From Neofusicoccum parvum (taxonomy: Eukaryota; Ascomycota; Dothideomycetes; Botryosphaeriales; Botryosphaeriaceae), in NCBI GenBank assembly GCA_020912385.1, contig CP087206.1:4030001-4094000 (forward strand): a DNA stretch of 64,000 nucleotides. Reading direction: 5' to 3'. The notes beneath the pieces were generated by a model. The model saw only the letters and a program-made list of their open reading frames with translations, searched no databases and was not told where the DNA came from. Positions within the stretch are counted from its first letter, which is position 1. The number at the start of each line of letters is the position of its first letter. Position numbers and translations under genes: made by a program. Of the stretch, positions 44,876-58,071 are shown one piece after another.

Positions 44876-47800
44876 TTACCTCCTCGAGACTACGGTTTCG
44901 CCCTCCTTCTTCATCACGATCTCCTGACTGACCATGAACATGCTCCAACCCGCCTTCTTTGCCTCTCCTGTCCAAGTCAACGCATCCATGCCCTCCAACT
45001 TCATCAACTCTTCATCTGCCGCAACACTGTCGGCGAAAGCCCTGATATCCACATTCAGCGTGGCCACATGTTCCACCACCCGAACTCCGGCTTCATTCCT
45101 CGTATCCCTCTCATTGAACAACACACCAATCACATCCCCGACAATCTTCTCAATCGGCACAACCCCCAAACTGCCCCCCAGACCCTCCAAGACCGGCCTC
45201 TTCCCCAGCCCCTTCGCCAGCGTAACCAACTCGTCCAACACCTCCTCCGGCGCCGCCCTCACCTCCATCCCCGCCCCCACCGGCCGATGCACCACGACCT
45301 CCAACCCCTCTACCGCCTCCACCGCACTGCGCAACACCCCCTCCGCCGCCCACTTACTCGCCACATACCCATCCGCCCCATCCACCGGCGGCACCGCCCC
45401 CTCGTACCTCCTCACCTCCCCACTCGACACAAAATGCACCGGCACCCGCCTCCCCGCCGCCAGCCTCACCACCTCCCTCACGGCCCCCACATTCGCCTCC
45501 CGCAGCGCCCCGTACCCGTCCCAGAAAGACCGGTTCGCGCCGACGTGCAGCACCGCGTCCGCCTCGGCGGCCAGCCGCTCCGCGTCGCGCGGCCCCAGTC
45601 CGAGCAGCGGGCGCCCCAGGTCGCCCTGCAGCACGACGACCTTGTCGGACGGCGCGACGCGCGCGGCCCCGCGCACCGCGACCGCGTAGACGCGGCGCAC
45701 GCGGGCGTCGGCGGCGAGCTGGGCCAGCAGGTTGCGGCCCAGCAGGCCGGTGGCGCCGGTTAGGACGATGGTCAGGTCGGCGGTGGTGTTGACGGGTTGG
45801 GGTGGCGGCGGGACGGCGAGGACGGTGTTGGCGTCGAAGGTCGTTTCGGTGGCCCAGTCGATGGTGCTGGCGGAGGCGGCGTCGATGGCGCGAGCCATGC
45901 CGGAGAGGGTGCCGGCGTTCATGACGTCGATGAGGCGGAGGTGCGTGGTGAAGGTTGTGCGGATGAGGGCTTGGAGCTTGACGAGCAGCAGTGAGTTGCC
46001 GCCGATGTGGAAGAATTCGGTGGAGGCGGTGATGGGGCCGGTGGCGTTGGGGAGCATGGTTTGCCAGATGGCGGCGAGGCGGGACTCGGTTGGGGTGAGG
46101 TCTGCGGCGGTGGTTGGAGCGGTGGGGGTGGCGGGGGTGTGGGAGGGGATGGGGAGGGTGCGGACGGCCTTGCGGTCGACTTTGAGATGCGGTGTGAGCG
46201 GGAGGGCGTCGACGGAGGCGAAGACGGCGGGGATCATGTATTGCGGGAGCGGGAGGGTGGTGGGGAGGCGGTGGAGGAAGGAGGCTTGGTTGGAGGAGGG
46301 GTGGTTGGGCGCGAAGACGACGTGGGCGACGAGGAACTCGGCGCCTGGATCGCCGCGTAGAGAAACGACGGCGCGACTCAGAGTGCCGGCGGCGGTGGCG
46401 AGGATGGAGGCTTCGATGTCCTCAAGCTCCATGCGCACGCCGCGGAGCTTGATCTGCGTGTCGCCCTCGATGCGGCCCTCGTACAGCAGCGCGCCATCTT
46501 CGGTCAGGCGTCCGCGGTCGCCTGTGCGATACATGGTGCCGCCGTTGCTGGCGAAGATGTCGGGCAGGAACTTCTGCTTCGTGAGCTCCTCGTTGTTGAG
46601 GTAGCCGCCGACGATTCCAACGCCGGCGAGGATGACTTCGCCAGGGCAGCCGACGGGCACGGGCTGCAGCTTGTCATCGACGATGTACACAGAGTATCCG
46701 GGCAGAGGGTAGCCCGCAGAGATCGGATCACCAGGCTTCATGGTGCGGTAGGGCAGCTCGTCCAGCGTGGCGTCCAGCGTGGCTTCGGCTGGGCCGTAGT
46801 TGTTGACGAGAGTGACGGGCAGATCCAGCTTGCGGAACTCGGCCAAGAGTGACTCTGTGACAGCCTCACCGGCCGTCACAGCGAACTTCCAGGAGTTGGC
46901 GTTCTTGAGCGTCTCGCCCGCGTAACGGAACCACATGAGATATTCGGACGGGGTGGCGTCCGTGTAGGTCACGCCTTCGGAGGCCATGATCTGCGTAATC
47001 GAAACAGGATCGCCGCGTTGCTCCGCGGGGACAACGTAGAGAGCACCACCCATGGTGATGGGAGTGAGTATCTGCTCCAGGGACTTGTCGAAGGTGTACG
47101 CGCTCTGTTGCAGGACCAGCTTCGTTGCGTTCTCGGGCAGTGTTTTCTGCTTGGTCCAGACCTCCATGTGCTTTACCAGGTTGGCATGGCTCATGTGCAT
47201 TCCCTTGGGGACGCCAGTCGAGCCGCTGGTGAACAGGATGACAGCAGGACCGTCTCCCTTGGCGCGGTTTGCGACAGGATCGTGGGTAGCCGGTAGTGTG
47301 GAGAGGTTGATCGCCGTGAAGTCAGTGCCACCAAGCGCTTCCACCTTGTCCCACGTCTCTCCGTGAGCCAGGATCGCAGCCGGCTTGGCAGTGCCGACAA
47401 TACTGGCCAGTCGCGCGAGAGGGTTACGCAGGTCGAGCGGGATATAGATAGCGCCAGCCCGGAAGATGGCCACCACCGAACAGATCCAGTCAGCCGTGGG
47501 GTTCTGGAAAACACCAACCCTCGCGCCGTCACTGGCACCGCATTCGACCAGCGCAGCCGCTATGGCATTGACGCGATCATCCATCTGCGCGTAAGTAAGC
47601 ACATTACCCCTCCCATCCTTGATAGCCAGCTTCTCGGCATGCGTCTTGATCATCTCGTCGATCCGGTGGCCCACGGTAGCAGGCCACTCGTACTCCGGCG
47701 CCGGCACTGTCGTCTTGTCAGCATCGCCACCATCCCTCACGAAAGAACCGCACTCACCTCTCCCCACCGTCACCGCCCTCTCCAACACCCCCCTCGGCCA

Positions 47801-50800
47801 CACCTCCGGCACCCCCCACCCCACCTCCGCATCCCTCACCAACCCCGCCAACAACTCCCCATACGCCTCCGCCATCAACCCCGCCGCCCGCTCCCCATAC
47901 AGCGCCGCCTGCATCTTAAACTCCACGCGCGCATCCCCCGCCGCGTTCTCAATCACATCCAGACACACATCATACCCGGTCCTGGCCGTGTACCAGCTCT
48001 CGCCCGCCGCCCTGCATCCCACAAAGCGCCGTCGCTCCTGCACCCCCGTGCGGTAGTCCACCAGCACCTGGAACACGGGCGTGTACCCGGCGCCGCGCGG
48101 CACGTCGAGCGCCTCCAGCAGGGCGTCGAACGGGACGTGGCCGCGCGCCAGCGCCGCGTACGCCTTGTCGCGGGCGGCGCGGACGGCGGCGGCGAAGGGC
48201 TGGGTGGAGTCTCCGCGCTCGAAGCGTAGAGGCAGGAGGTTGAGGAAGAAGCCGAGCGTGGGCTGGAAGGATGCGGTCGTGCGGTTGGCGTCGGCGACGC
48301 CGATGAAGACGTCGGTGGTGGTGGGTGGGAGGAGGCGGAAGAGGAGGGCTTGCAGCGCGGCGAGGTAGACGTGGAAGCTGGTGGCTTTGCTGGCGCGCGC
48401 GGCGGCGCGGATCTGGGTGGTTAGGGTGGCGGGGAGGCGTACTGTTGCGGTCGTCTCGGCGTAGGTGTCGAGGGGTGGGCGGGAGGTCACGTGGGCGAAG
48501 GGGAGGAGGGGGAGGGGTTGGGCGGAGTGGGGGATGAGAGCGCGGAAGTAGGAGAGGTCGTCAGGGGACATCAGTTTGCCTGCGGCATGGGCAACGCATT
48601 GGTTGGCGGCATAGGCGCGGTATTGGGAGGAGGCGGGGAGGGGCGGGAGTGGAGAGCCGCGGTAGGCTTTTTCGAGGTCGGCGTAGAAGATGTTGAGGGA
48701 GACACCGTCCATGCTGATGTGGTGGCAGCCGATGATGAGGAAGTGGACGGTGGCGGCGGGCTGGAGCGTTAGGAGGTGCACTTTGATGCCCTCCCACGCG
48801 TTTAGGTCCCACTCGTGGGCGCGCACCGCGTCGAGCTCCATCTGGGCCTCGGACTCAGCTTTGATGTTCTTGGTGACCAGCTTGACTAGCGACGTGTTGG
48901 GGAGGATGCCTTGCATGGGCGTGTCGCCGTGCTCGCCGGTGGTGAAGTAGCGGGTGCGCAGGGCGTCGTGTCTCAGTACGACGGCCTGGACGGCCCGCTC
49001 CATGTCCTTGACGCGGATGCGGCCCTCCAGGCGCACCGAGACGGCCATGTTGAAGGTGGTGCGGTCTTTCAGGACCTGGTCTAGGAACCAGAACCGGCTC
49101 TGACCAGATGACATTGGCTCTGTAATCTCGCTCTTAATTAACGCATCGCGGGCTTTCTTTCCCGCATTTACTTTCTGCTCCTCGCGGAGCTTCTTCCTCT
49201 CTGCCGTGGCTTTCTTCGCCTCCTCCGCGGCCTTCTTCCCCGCCAGTTCACCGTCCTCCCGCACCTTCTTGCCCTTCGCGTCCTCCGCCTTCCTCTCCTG
49301 CTCAGCCTTCAGCTCCGCGACGGCCGATGGTAGCTGTTTCTTCACGACTGGAGGCTGAGCATTAGAACCGGCTGGACGCGAAGACACGGGAGGAGCGGCG
49401 GCGGGAGCGGCAGCAGGGGGTGAACGACTTACACTCTTGGGGTCAGCGCCGAGGTTGGGGATGACGTCTGCGGACAGGCGGTCCAGGGCGTCGTTGAGCA
49501 GGTCCTGGATGGAGGCGCCGCCCAGCACCTTGAGCACCGGCATGTCGACGTCGACCTCCTTGAGGAACCACGACCGCACCTCGACCGCCACCAGCGAGTC
49601 GACGCCCTGCTCGACCAGCGACGCCGTGAGGCTGAACTCGTCCTCGGCCGGGATGCGGAGAACCTTCTTGATGCGCGCGACGAAGCCGGCTGGGGGCGTG
49701 ACTGTTAGCACATGGCGTTGTGGAGATCAGTGTCACGAGGTACTCACCTTGCATGATGTCCAGCACCTCCTCCTTCGTCACTGCTGTCTGCAGCTGGATC
49801 CTCACCGGCACGCTCGCCCCAGCGTCGCCATCGTTCCTCGCCTGCGACCTCTCCAGCGCCAAGTGCGAGAACTTGATGTCCTGGAGGTAGCCGGCCTTGC
49901 TGTCCTGATCCGCATACGTCGGCACGATGCCGGTGATGATCTCGTGGTTCTCCTTCTCGCCGGGGCGGCCGCGCACGATGGCCTCGGCGAACAGCATGTG
50001 CAGGTCCTGCTCGGAGATGTTCCTGTACCCGCTCTTGGCGAAGTACTCGGCGTCGAAGTTCTCGGCGCGCTCGACGTAGCCGATGCCGACTAGCGACGAG
50101 ATGCCCAGGATGGAGGCGGCGAGCCCGCGCTTGCGGCGCTGCAGGCCCAGCGCCTCCATGAACGAGTTGGCGCCGATGTAGTTGCTCTGGCCCGTGTTGC
50201 CGACGGTGCCGGTGATGGACGAGAACAGGATGAAGAAGTCGAGCGTGTCCTCGCCGAACAGCTCGTCCAGGTACTGCGCGCCCAGGATCTTGGGCCGCAG
50301 CACCGTCATCAGGTCCTCGTAGTCCATGTTCTGGAACAGGCTGTCGATCAGCACCATGGCCCCGTGCGCCACGCCCGCGATCGGCGGCATCGTGCGGCTG
50401 ATCTTGTCGTAGCACGCGTGCAGCGAGTCCTGGTCGGTGACGTCGAGCGCCATGGTCTTGATGGTCGCCCCGAACTCGTCCTCCAGCGTCTCGATCCACT
50501 CGGCGTTGACCTTGGGGTTGCGGCTGGTCAGCACCACGTAGCGCGCGCCGTGGCGCACCATCCACTGCGTGATCGACTGCCCGACCTCGCCCGACAGACC
50601 GACCATGAAGTACGTCTTGTCCGGCTTGAACAGGTTGTCGCCCGTGTCGATGGGCTGCACGTTGACCGGCACCACCGCGTCCGCGTCCCAGTCGACCACC
50701 GACAGCTGCTCGGCCTTGCCCGGATGGCCAGGCACCTCCTTGAGCGAGAGGACCGTCTTGGCACCGGGAATGGCGAAGCTCGTGGCCTTGGCCTTCGTCC

Positions 50801-53800
50801 AGCCGGTGGACAGGTACTTGGCCACGAACTCGGGGTTGGCGGCCGGGCGGCTCTCGACCGTGTTGCTGAAGAAGGGAGACTGGTCCGAGAGCGTGCAGCC
50901 CGCCGGCAGGTACTCGGAGATCTCCGACATGAGCTGCGAGTCCTCCCGGCCGGAGAGGTTGATGAAGAGCGACACGCCTTTGGGCAGCGTCTTCTTCAGC
51001 AGGCGGCGAGGCGAGTGTGGGTGGATGTAGATCCAGTTGGGGCCCTTCTTGTCGGCCTGCGTGGTGGTGAAGAACACCCTGATGCGCTTGGACGCCGCTT
51101 GCTTGGACAGTGCAGCGGCAACAATCGGGTCAGGGTCGTGGGCGAGCAGGGTGCCTTGAGAAGGAGCCACGGTGATGACGAGGTCGGCCAGGATGTTGGC
51201 AGCAACAGAGAGCAGCGCCTTGGCGGGGTCGACCTTGGCAGCGTGCGGGACTGTCCAGTTCTTGGGCACGGCGACGACGGACTCGCTGCTGTCGGCGAAA
51301 GCCAGCACCGTCTCGCCCGTCTCGGTGGTTCCGTAGCACAAAAAGTAGTAGCCAGCGGTGGGAACCTTGACGGACTGCAGCAACGACTTGGACACCTTGA
51401 CGATGACCTTGCCTTCGGCATCGGGGGCGGGCTTGAGCGGCGACGGCTCGCGCAGCTCGTACGAGTCCTTGGTCCCAACGAGCTCGACCCTGGACTTCTT
51501 GACGTCGACCTCGTGGGTGATCTGCCGCTTGGTCGAGTTGTACCGGTCGTTCATCTCCTTGACCGACTTCAGACGGGGAATCAGAACCTTGCCGTTCTCG
51601 ACATGGAGCTCCGGCTCTCTGCTCCACCTGAAGGTGCCCGGCAGCAGCTCTTTCTCCCACTTGAACAGCGTCTGATGGCGCAGCATGGCCTCGGCGAAGA
51701 GCTCCGCGCTGCCCTCGCCCAGCACGTCGACGTCCAGGTTCTGGAAGTTGACGCTGGGGATCTCCTTGCGGATGGCGCGCGCCATGCCGACGATCATGCG
51801 GGCGTGCGGGTTCTCGGCGCGGCTGCCCTGCGTCACCCAGAGGATGTCGCGCGCGCTGGAGAAGATCTCCTTGAGCGCCTCGAACTTGTCGGGCTGGTCC
51901 TCCATCAGCTCCTTCATCACCGGCACGTCGAGCTCCGACATGTTGAGCACGCACGCCGGCACCGCCGCGCCGCCGTCCGCGAACGCGTCGATCGATTCGA
52001 CCCGCGTGACGGCGCTGAAGCGTGGCGACAGCAGCTCCACCACGCGGTCCACGATCTCGGAAACTTCGTCCGTCTGGCCGCCGATGACGACCAGCTCTTC
52101 CTTCTTGGCATCCGCGGGCTCGATCTCCAGCGGCTTGCGGAGGAAGTTGACGCGGTCGTCGACGGCCTGGGTGGCGATGACGCTGAACGGGTGGAGAGAG
52201 TCGTAGTTGGGGGCATAGGTGTCGACGCCGGAGAAGCCGGTGCGCTTGTACACCTTGTCCCACTCGGGGATGTCGATGGTGGGACCCCACGGGCGGCCGG
52301 TGTCGGCGCCGATCCACCAGCCTGCAAGACCCGCCATGGCGAAGCCGTTGCGGAGGCAGGGGTAGAAGGTGACCGTTTCCATGTTGATCAGCCAGCCACC
52401 GGGCTTGAGCAGCCTGCGCACGTTGCTCATGGTGGCGTCGAGGTCGGCGCCGACGTGGAGAACGTTGGAGGCGAGGATCATGTCGTAGTGGCCTTCGACA
52501 AAGCCCTGCTCGGTAATATCCTTCTCCATATCCAGCGTCTTGAAAACCATGCGGTCGGCGTACTCATTGAAACGCTCTTCAGCTGCCTCGAAGAAACCAG
52601 CGGAGACATCCGTGAAGGTGTAGGTTGAGAAGTTATCGCCGAGGCGCGGCAGGATGACCCTGGTAGAACCACCAGTTCCACCGCCAATCTCGAGAACGTT
52701 CATGCGAGGGTAGCGGTGGGTGAGTTGGACGGCCATGTTTGCTTCCCAGTTGTTGGCGATGTGGAGACCAAGACCCTCTTCGTAGAAGGCATCCAGCATA
52801 CCGTCGCGGACCATGGTCTCGACGATGTTGCCATGGGTACGAATCTTCATCGGCAGATCCTCACCAACAGCACGAATTAGGTCGATATCTGCACGCTGGC
52901 CGTACGGCTCAACAAGCTTCTCCACAAAGTCAAGCGTGTCGTTCATCGCCTCGGTCTTGACATGCGGGTGCTCGCCGCTCTGGACCTGGTCGCGAACAAA
53001 GCGGCACCACTTGAGCATCCTCTTGTAGTGGATAAGAGCCTGTTCTTCCTCCTCCAGCGTGATGGTCTCGAGCAACTGACGCATCCAGTAGAACGAGAAG
53101 CGCTCCGAGTCGGCAGCAAGCTTGACATCCCATTCGGTGGGGTGGTTGGGGCCGGCCAGCTCGCCGTTCGGCGCGTCAATGTCGTACACGAAGTTGGAGA
53201 AGAGGTGGCAGTCGTTCTCCGCCGTGGCGTTGGAGAAGGGAACCATGCTGATGCCCTCGACCTCGAACAGCACGTCCTCGCCGTTCTCGGCGAACACCTC
53301 GATATCGGCACGCAGGGTCTGGTGGGGCGTGCTTGTGATGGCTGCCTGCCACGGCCACACCGTCTCCTCGCCGGCAGGGAAAGAAGCCACGGCGGGGTTC
53401 AGCGTCATCCGCTTGATCACGGTGGGGACGTGGATGGACCACAGTCTCTCGTCGCCGGGCGAGCTGAAGGCGGCGAAGATGGCCTGGAAAGACGTATCGA
53501 GGAGACCAGGGTGCAGAAGAAGGTTGTCTTCCCAGTGATCTCCGCGTATATCAGTCATTTCACCAACTGCCGCATCAACCCTCCGGCGGATAGAGCTCAT
53601 GGCCTTGAAAGGCGGCGAGTAGTGGTAGCCCATATCGGCCAGGGACTTGTAGAAGCGGTCTATCTCCACATCAACCATGTTGAACTGCGGGACGGGCGAC
53701 GCAGCCAGGATGTCGTGCGAAGGAGTGCCCAGAGTAATTGAGATGGTGCCGTTGGCATTGTGGTTCATCTGGCGTTCACCCTGCGGGCAGGAGGTGACCT

Positions 53801-56800
53801 CGAAGGTAGCGGAAATGGTCTCATCCGTGTTCTTGGTGATGTTCAGGGTGAAGATGACCTCCTGCGCCGCAGACTCGTCGAAGAAGGAGATGGCACGACC
53901 GATGACGAAATCCTTCAGCTCCACCAGCTGCACCGAGTTCTCACCAGCCAGCGTCATGACCGCCTCGATGGCCATCGACACGTAGCCAGCAGCGGGGTAC
54001 ACCGTCTGTCCTTGAAGCTTGTGACCAGGCATCCAGGACAGCTCTCTCTGCGTGAGAATGTTGCGCCACTGGATCTGAGGCCCAGTGGTACCCTCAACTG
54101 ACTTGACGCCGAGGATGGGGTGGGGCCGCTCTTCCCTGTACTTGTAACCGGCCGAGACGCGGGACTCGAACCAGTACGTCCTGTCATGGTCCCAGGAGTA
54201 CCTCGGCAAATCGACTGCCAGTTTCTTGGGCTCCGAGCTGCCGGACACGAGCTTGTCATAGCCGTCGAAGTCAACGGCTGAGCCGCCAAAACGCTCCCAG
54301 ATGAAGCCCAGTGCGGCAGAGAAGGCGTTTACATCGTTACTGCCGCGGGAGAGAACGCCAGTGTATGGCGTGTCCGCCACACCAGACGCATCCTCGATGT
54401 TGTTCAAGCAGGGACCCTTAAGCGCAGGATGCGGGCCAATTTCAATGGCCATATCAAACGGTCCGGCCTCCTTCACCGCCGCCGTCACGGCCTGCGAGAA
54501 CAGCACCGTATTCTTCATGTTGTCGACCCAGTACTGGCTGCCCAGCGTCTCCTTGGACATCTTCGTTCCGGGTGTCACAGATGAGAACCAGGTGGTCGGG
54601 GTGACCTCGCCAACCTTGACGTTGCAGCCATCCAGCGCTTTCAGGTAAGGCTCCGAGCAGGGAATCATGTGGAAGGAGTGGTAGGCCGTATCAACGCGAA
54701 GCTTGCGGGCGAATTTCGACTCGTCCTTGAAGATCTCTTCGGCCTGGTCCACGGCATCCTCGTCACCAGACAACGTCACACTGGAAGCGGCGTTGCTGGC
54801 GGCAACAGTCAGACGGCCCTCGAACTCCTCCAGCTCGCAGAACTCCTTGGCATCCTCCAGTGACGTGCCCACAGCCATCATCGCACCCTTGGCACCGGTT
54901 TTGGAGCCGGCGAGCTTGGCATAGACACCACGGTAGTACGCGATGCGGATGGCATCGTGGGCTGAAACCAGGCCAGCTGCGTAGGCAGCGCCAATTTCAC
55001 CGGACGAATGACCGACGACCGCCTTGAACTCGACGCCGGCGGCCTTGATCAGATCAACCAAGACGACCTGAACGGCTGTGCAGAGGGGCTGCGACAGAGC
55101 GGCCTCAGCGAGACGAGACGTTTCCTTCGAGGCCTCCAGCTCATCCTTGATGGACCAAGCTGGGCGATCGGCTTCGGGGAGCTCCTGCAGCGACTTGTCC
55201 ATGAGGGCGATGACCTCGCGCACGTACGGCGACACCTTGATGAGCTCGCGGCCCATGGTCGGCCACTGCGCGCCCTGGCCCGTGAAGACACCGAGGATGC
55301 TCAGCTTCTCCGAGCCGGGGGCGCGCACGCCCAGGTTCTCCTTCCTGTCCAGCGCCGCGTCGATGGTGGCGACAACCTCGGCGGAGGACTGGCCGGAGAC
55401 GGCGGTCTTGAAGGCTAGCGCGGAGCGGCGGCTCTGGAGAGTCCATGCCACGTCGCGGACGTTGACGGATTCATTCGTCTTCAAGAACTCAGAGTACGAC
55501 GCCAGCATGGCCTGGAGGCTCTTCTCCGAATTGGCCGAGAAGGTCAAAGGAGTGAAGAGGGACAGATCTGTGGCGGCGCCGTGGACCTCAGGCTCGTAGC
55601 TCTCCAGAATGGCGTGAGCGTTGGCACCGCCGAAGCCGAAACTGTTCACCGATGCGCGTAGAGGCTGACCGGCTGGTGCTGCAGGCCAAGACTTCGCCAC
55701 GGTGGGAATCTCGAGGTTGGTATAGAACGGAGCCACCTTCTCGGCCAGGTTTGTGAAGTGCATATTGGGCGGGACCGTCTTGTTCTGCATGGCCAGTGAG
55801 GTGCCGATGAGAGAGGCCAAGCCGGCAGTTCCTTCGGTATGGCCAATGACGGTTTTGATCGACCCAACGTAAAGCTTGTTGTCCGCATGCTCGTCATCTT
55901 TGAAGAAAGCACGGCTGATCGCCTCAGCTTCCTGAGGGTCACCCGCAGGCGTACCAGTGCCGTGGGCGTGGAAAAACTGAGGGCGATCATTCGGGTTGAA
56001 GGGATCCAGTCCGGCTTTCTTGTATGTATCGCGGATGAGGGCCGATTGGGCAACGTTGCTAGGCATCGTGATACCCGTCGTACGGCCATCCTGGTTGAAG
56101 CCGGTCTCGCGCACAATGCACTCGATGTGGTCACCATCCTTCAGCGCTTGGGAGAGCGTCTTGAGCACAACAGCCGCGATACCCTCGCCTCTCGCGTAAC
56201 CGTTGGCGCCCTGGTCCCACATGCGGGAGCGACCGTCGGGTGAAAGCATTTTCAGCTTGCTTTCCGCAATGTACATGCCTTCGAATAGTCAGCAGTGGTC
56301 GGGAGAGTGGCGGCGTTGTGTGAACAGACCTGGGCTCAGAATCAAGTTGGCTCCACAAGCGACAGCGACATTCGAGTCGCCACTCCTTAGCACCTGCACA
56401 GCCTCATGCACGGCAACAAGCGAGGACGAGCAGGCGGTGTCGATGGTCATGGACGGGCCATGCCAATCAAAGAAATAAGAAACGCGGTTGGACATGATAC
56501 TGCGGGAGATACCAGTAGCAGTGTACTGGGGGAGGGAATCCCAGTCCCTCATCATGATGCCAGACCAATCATCACACATCTGACCAACATAACAGGCAGT
56601 TGATGAGCCACGCAGACTGTCCATAGACAAGCCTGCCGCACAGAGCGAGTCATAGACCGTCTCCATCAGCAGGCGCTGCTGCGGGTCAATAGCTTCACAC
56701 TCCTTGGGTGGAATGTTGAAGAACTGCGAGTCGAAAGCGGTAGGGTCTTCGGCGAGGAAGTAGGATTTTGTGACGTTACTGGTGCCGTGATGCGCGCTGT

Positions 56801-56963
56801 CTTCATGGTACCAAGACTCTGCATTAAAGCGGTCGGACGGGATTGTTTGCAAAAGGTCGCGCGGTGCTCTAAGCAGCTCCCACAGCTTCGAGGGTGTTGT
56901 CGACTGGCCTGGAAATTGGCAGGCGCTGCCGATGACAGCGATGGGCTCGTTGCGTTGAGGCAT
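44876..56963 (-). CDS. Hybrid highly reducing PKS-NRPS (KS-AT-DH-MT-KR-ACP-C-A-T-R)
   Basis: Three exons (56963-56330, 56278-49748, 49689-44876) join in phase to 3992 residues. Approximate positions: KS 7-434 with DTACSSS (Cys near 176), [10 protein letters not shown] and GHTEG; AT 537-840 with GHSSGEI (Ser near 636); DH from about 920 with [10 protein letters not shown] (His near 963) and [10 protein letters not shown]-methyltransferase with [11 protein letters not shown] near 1411; KR near 2103 with GLSGEVGQS and [12 protein letters not shown] with GVDSLVAVE (Ser near 2418); C with HHISMDG near 2711; A with [11 protein letters not shown] near 3208 and YRTGDRG; T with GGNSLLL near 3621; terminal reductase with TGATGLLGR near 3699 and YVASK near 3829. 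No enoylreductase domain is present. The product is an aminoacylated methylated polyketide. The A-domain substrate was not deduced. ATG 57002 is an alternative start. Confidence 0.96.
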
Positions 56964-57419
56964 GGCTGCGGGTGTGTGGTTGGTTGAACGGGTGGACGGC
57001 AAAAAGCCAATTATCGGACGGGCAGCGGGGGCGGGTATGACTGGGGCAATATGCTCAGAGAACGCGGCGGCGCAGGGGGCATAGCTATCTTATGTTCCCG
57101 CATTCACTTCGGGGAAGAGTGGTGACATTGCGATTGTGGTGTAGCTGTTCGGAGTTTCCAGTAACGTGAGTCGGCGAATGAGTCGGCGAAGGACCGAAAT
57201 CCGAAAGACTGGAGCAACCCCAAGCACAGACGGACGTGCGACACGAAGCTGGTTAGATGTGGGCGGTCTCAGCTCGCGGCAGCGTCCGTGGCCAAGAGCG
57301 CACCGATGAACCCCGAATTCCAGCGTTGCCGGCCGATCACTCGTCTGCTTCAACTGTCACCTCCAAAGCAATCTCCCACCGCGCACGCACACCAATTCCA
57401 CAATCATTTCCAAACCACC
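56964..57419. promoter_or_regulatory. Bidirectional promoter of synthase and hydrolase
   Basis: These 456 bases lie between divergent starts, so both genes can respond to the same regulator. They contain CGGACGGG at 57015-57022 and CGGACGTG at 57231-57238, sharing CGGACG with the repeated motif near 61.2 kb. Confidence 0.5.
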
Positions 57420-58070
57420 ATGACCACGCGTCCACTTGTCATATGTCTTCACGGTTCCGGCTCCTCCGCCGCCATCTTCCGTGCTCAAGCCCGCCGCATC
57501 TGCTCGGCGTTGCAGTCCCAGATCAACTTCCTCTTCATCGACGCGCCGTTTGAGGGGCCTGCCGGACCGGGCGTTCTCCCGTTCTTCGAGGATGCCGGCC
57601 CTTACTTCTACTGGTTTACGGACGACGGCCACGATGAGCAACTGAGAATGGCCGAATGGAGTACGATCCTGTCGACGTTGGAGGCGTTTCTTGGTAGACA
57701 TGGATATCGCACGACGGATGTCAAGGGTGTTATGGGCTTTTCTCAAGGAGCATTGGTGGGATCGATACTGCTGAAACAGGCAAAAGCTCATGGTGATGAG
57801 CGATGGGCCGGCTTATCGTACGGATTAATGCTATGCGGAGGTGGCGGAGAGCAGACCATCTCGAAGATTGGGCTCCTCGATGTACCATCGGTGCACCTTC
57901 ATGGCATGCAGGATCCTTATCTCATCAACAGCAGGCGGCTTCTGAAGTGCTATGATCCTACCACTGCGACAATCATCACACACAGTGGCAGCCATCACAT
58001 TCCGACATCGACGGAAGATGTGGATCGACTAGCTACAGCAATAGCCAGAGTTAGCAAAGAGGGCGCGTGA
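57420..58070 (+). CDS. FSH1-type serine hydrolase
   Basis: An intronless ORF of 216 residues starting MTTRPLVICLHGSGSS. The alpha/beta-hydrolase features are the oxyanion region CLHGSGSSAAIF, the nucleophile elbow GFSQGALVG (Ser near residue 107), Asp in LHGMQDPYL and His in SGSHHIP. Length and motifs fit the FSH1 family, which includes stand-alone thioesterases of fungal polyketide clusters (LovG type). Serine hydrolases also recur beside PKS-NRPS genes in cytochalasan-type clusters. It is divergent from the synthase and probably cytosolic; release or editing of intermediates is inferred. The frame is open upstream to 57288, but this ATG starts the family fold. Its stop lies one base from the stop of the converging regulator gene. 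Confidence 0.92.
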   Translation: MTTRPLVICLHGSGSSAAIFRAQARRICSALQSQINFLFIDAPFEGPAGPGVLPFFEDAGPYFYWFTDDGHDEQLRMAEWSTILSTLEAFLGRHGYRTTDVKGVMGFSQGALVGSILLKQAKAHGDERWAGLSYGLMLCGGGGEQTISKIGLLDVPSVHLHGMQDPYLINSRRLLKCYDPTTATIITHSGSHHIPTSTEDVDRLATAIARVSKEGA

Positions 58071-58071
58071 A

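Noticed and set aside
50364..52628. Plus-strand ORF of 754 codons inside the PKS-NRPS
   Set aside because: Antisense of the MT to KR region, which has intact catalytic motifs on the minus strand; the translation is low-complexity Arg/Leu/Val/Asp.
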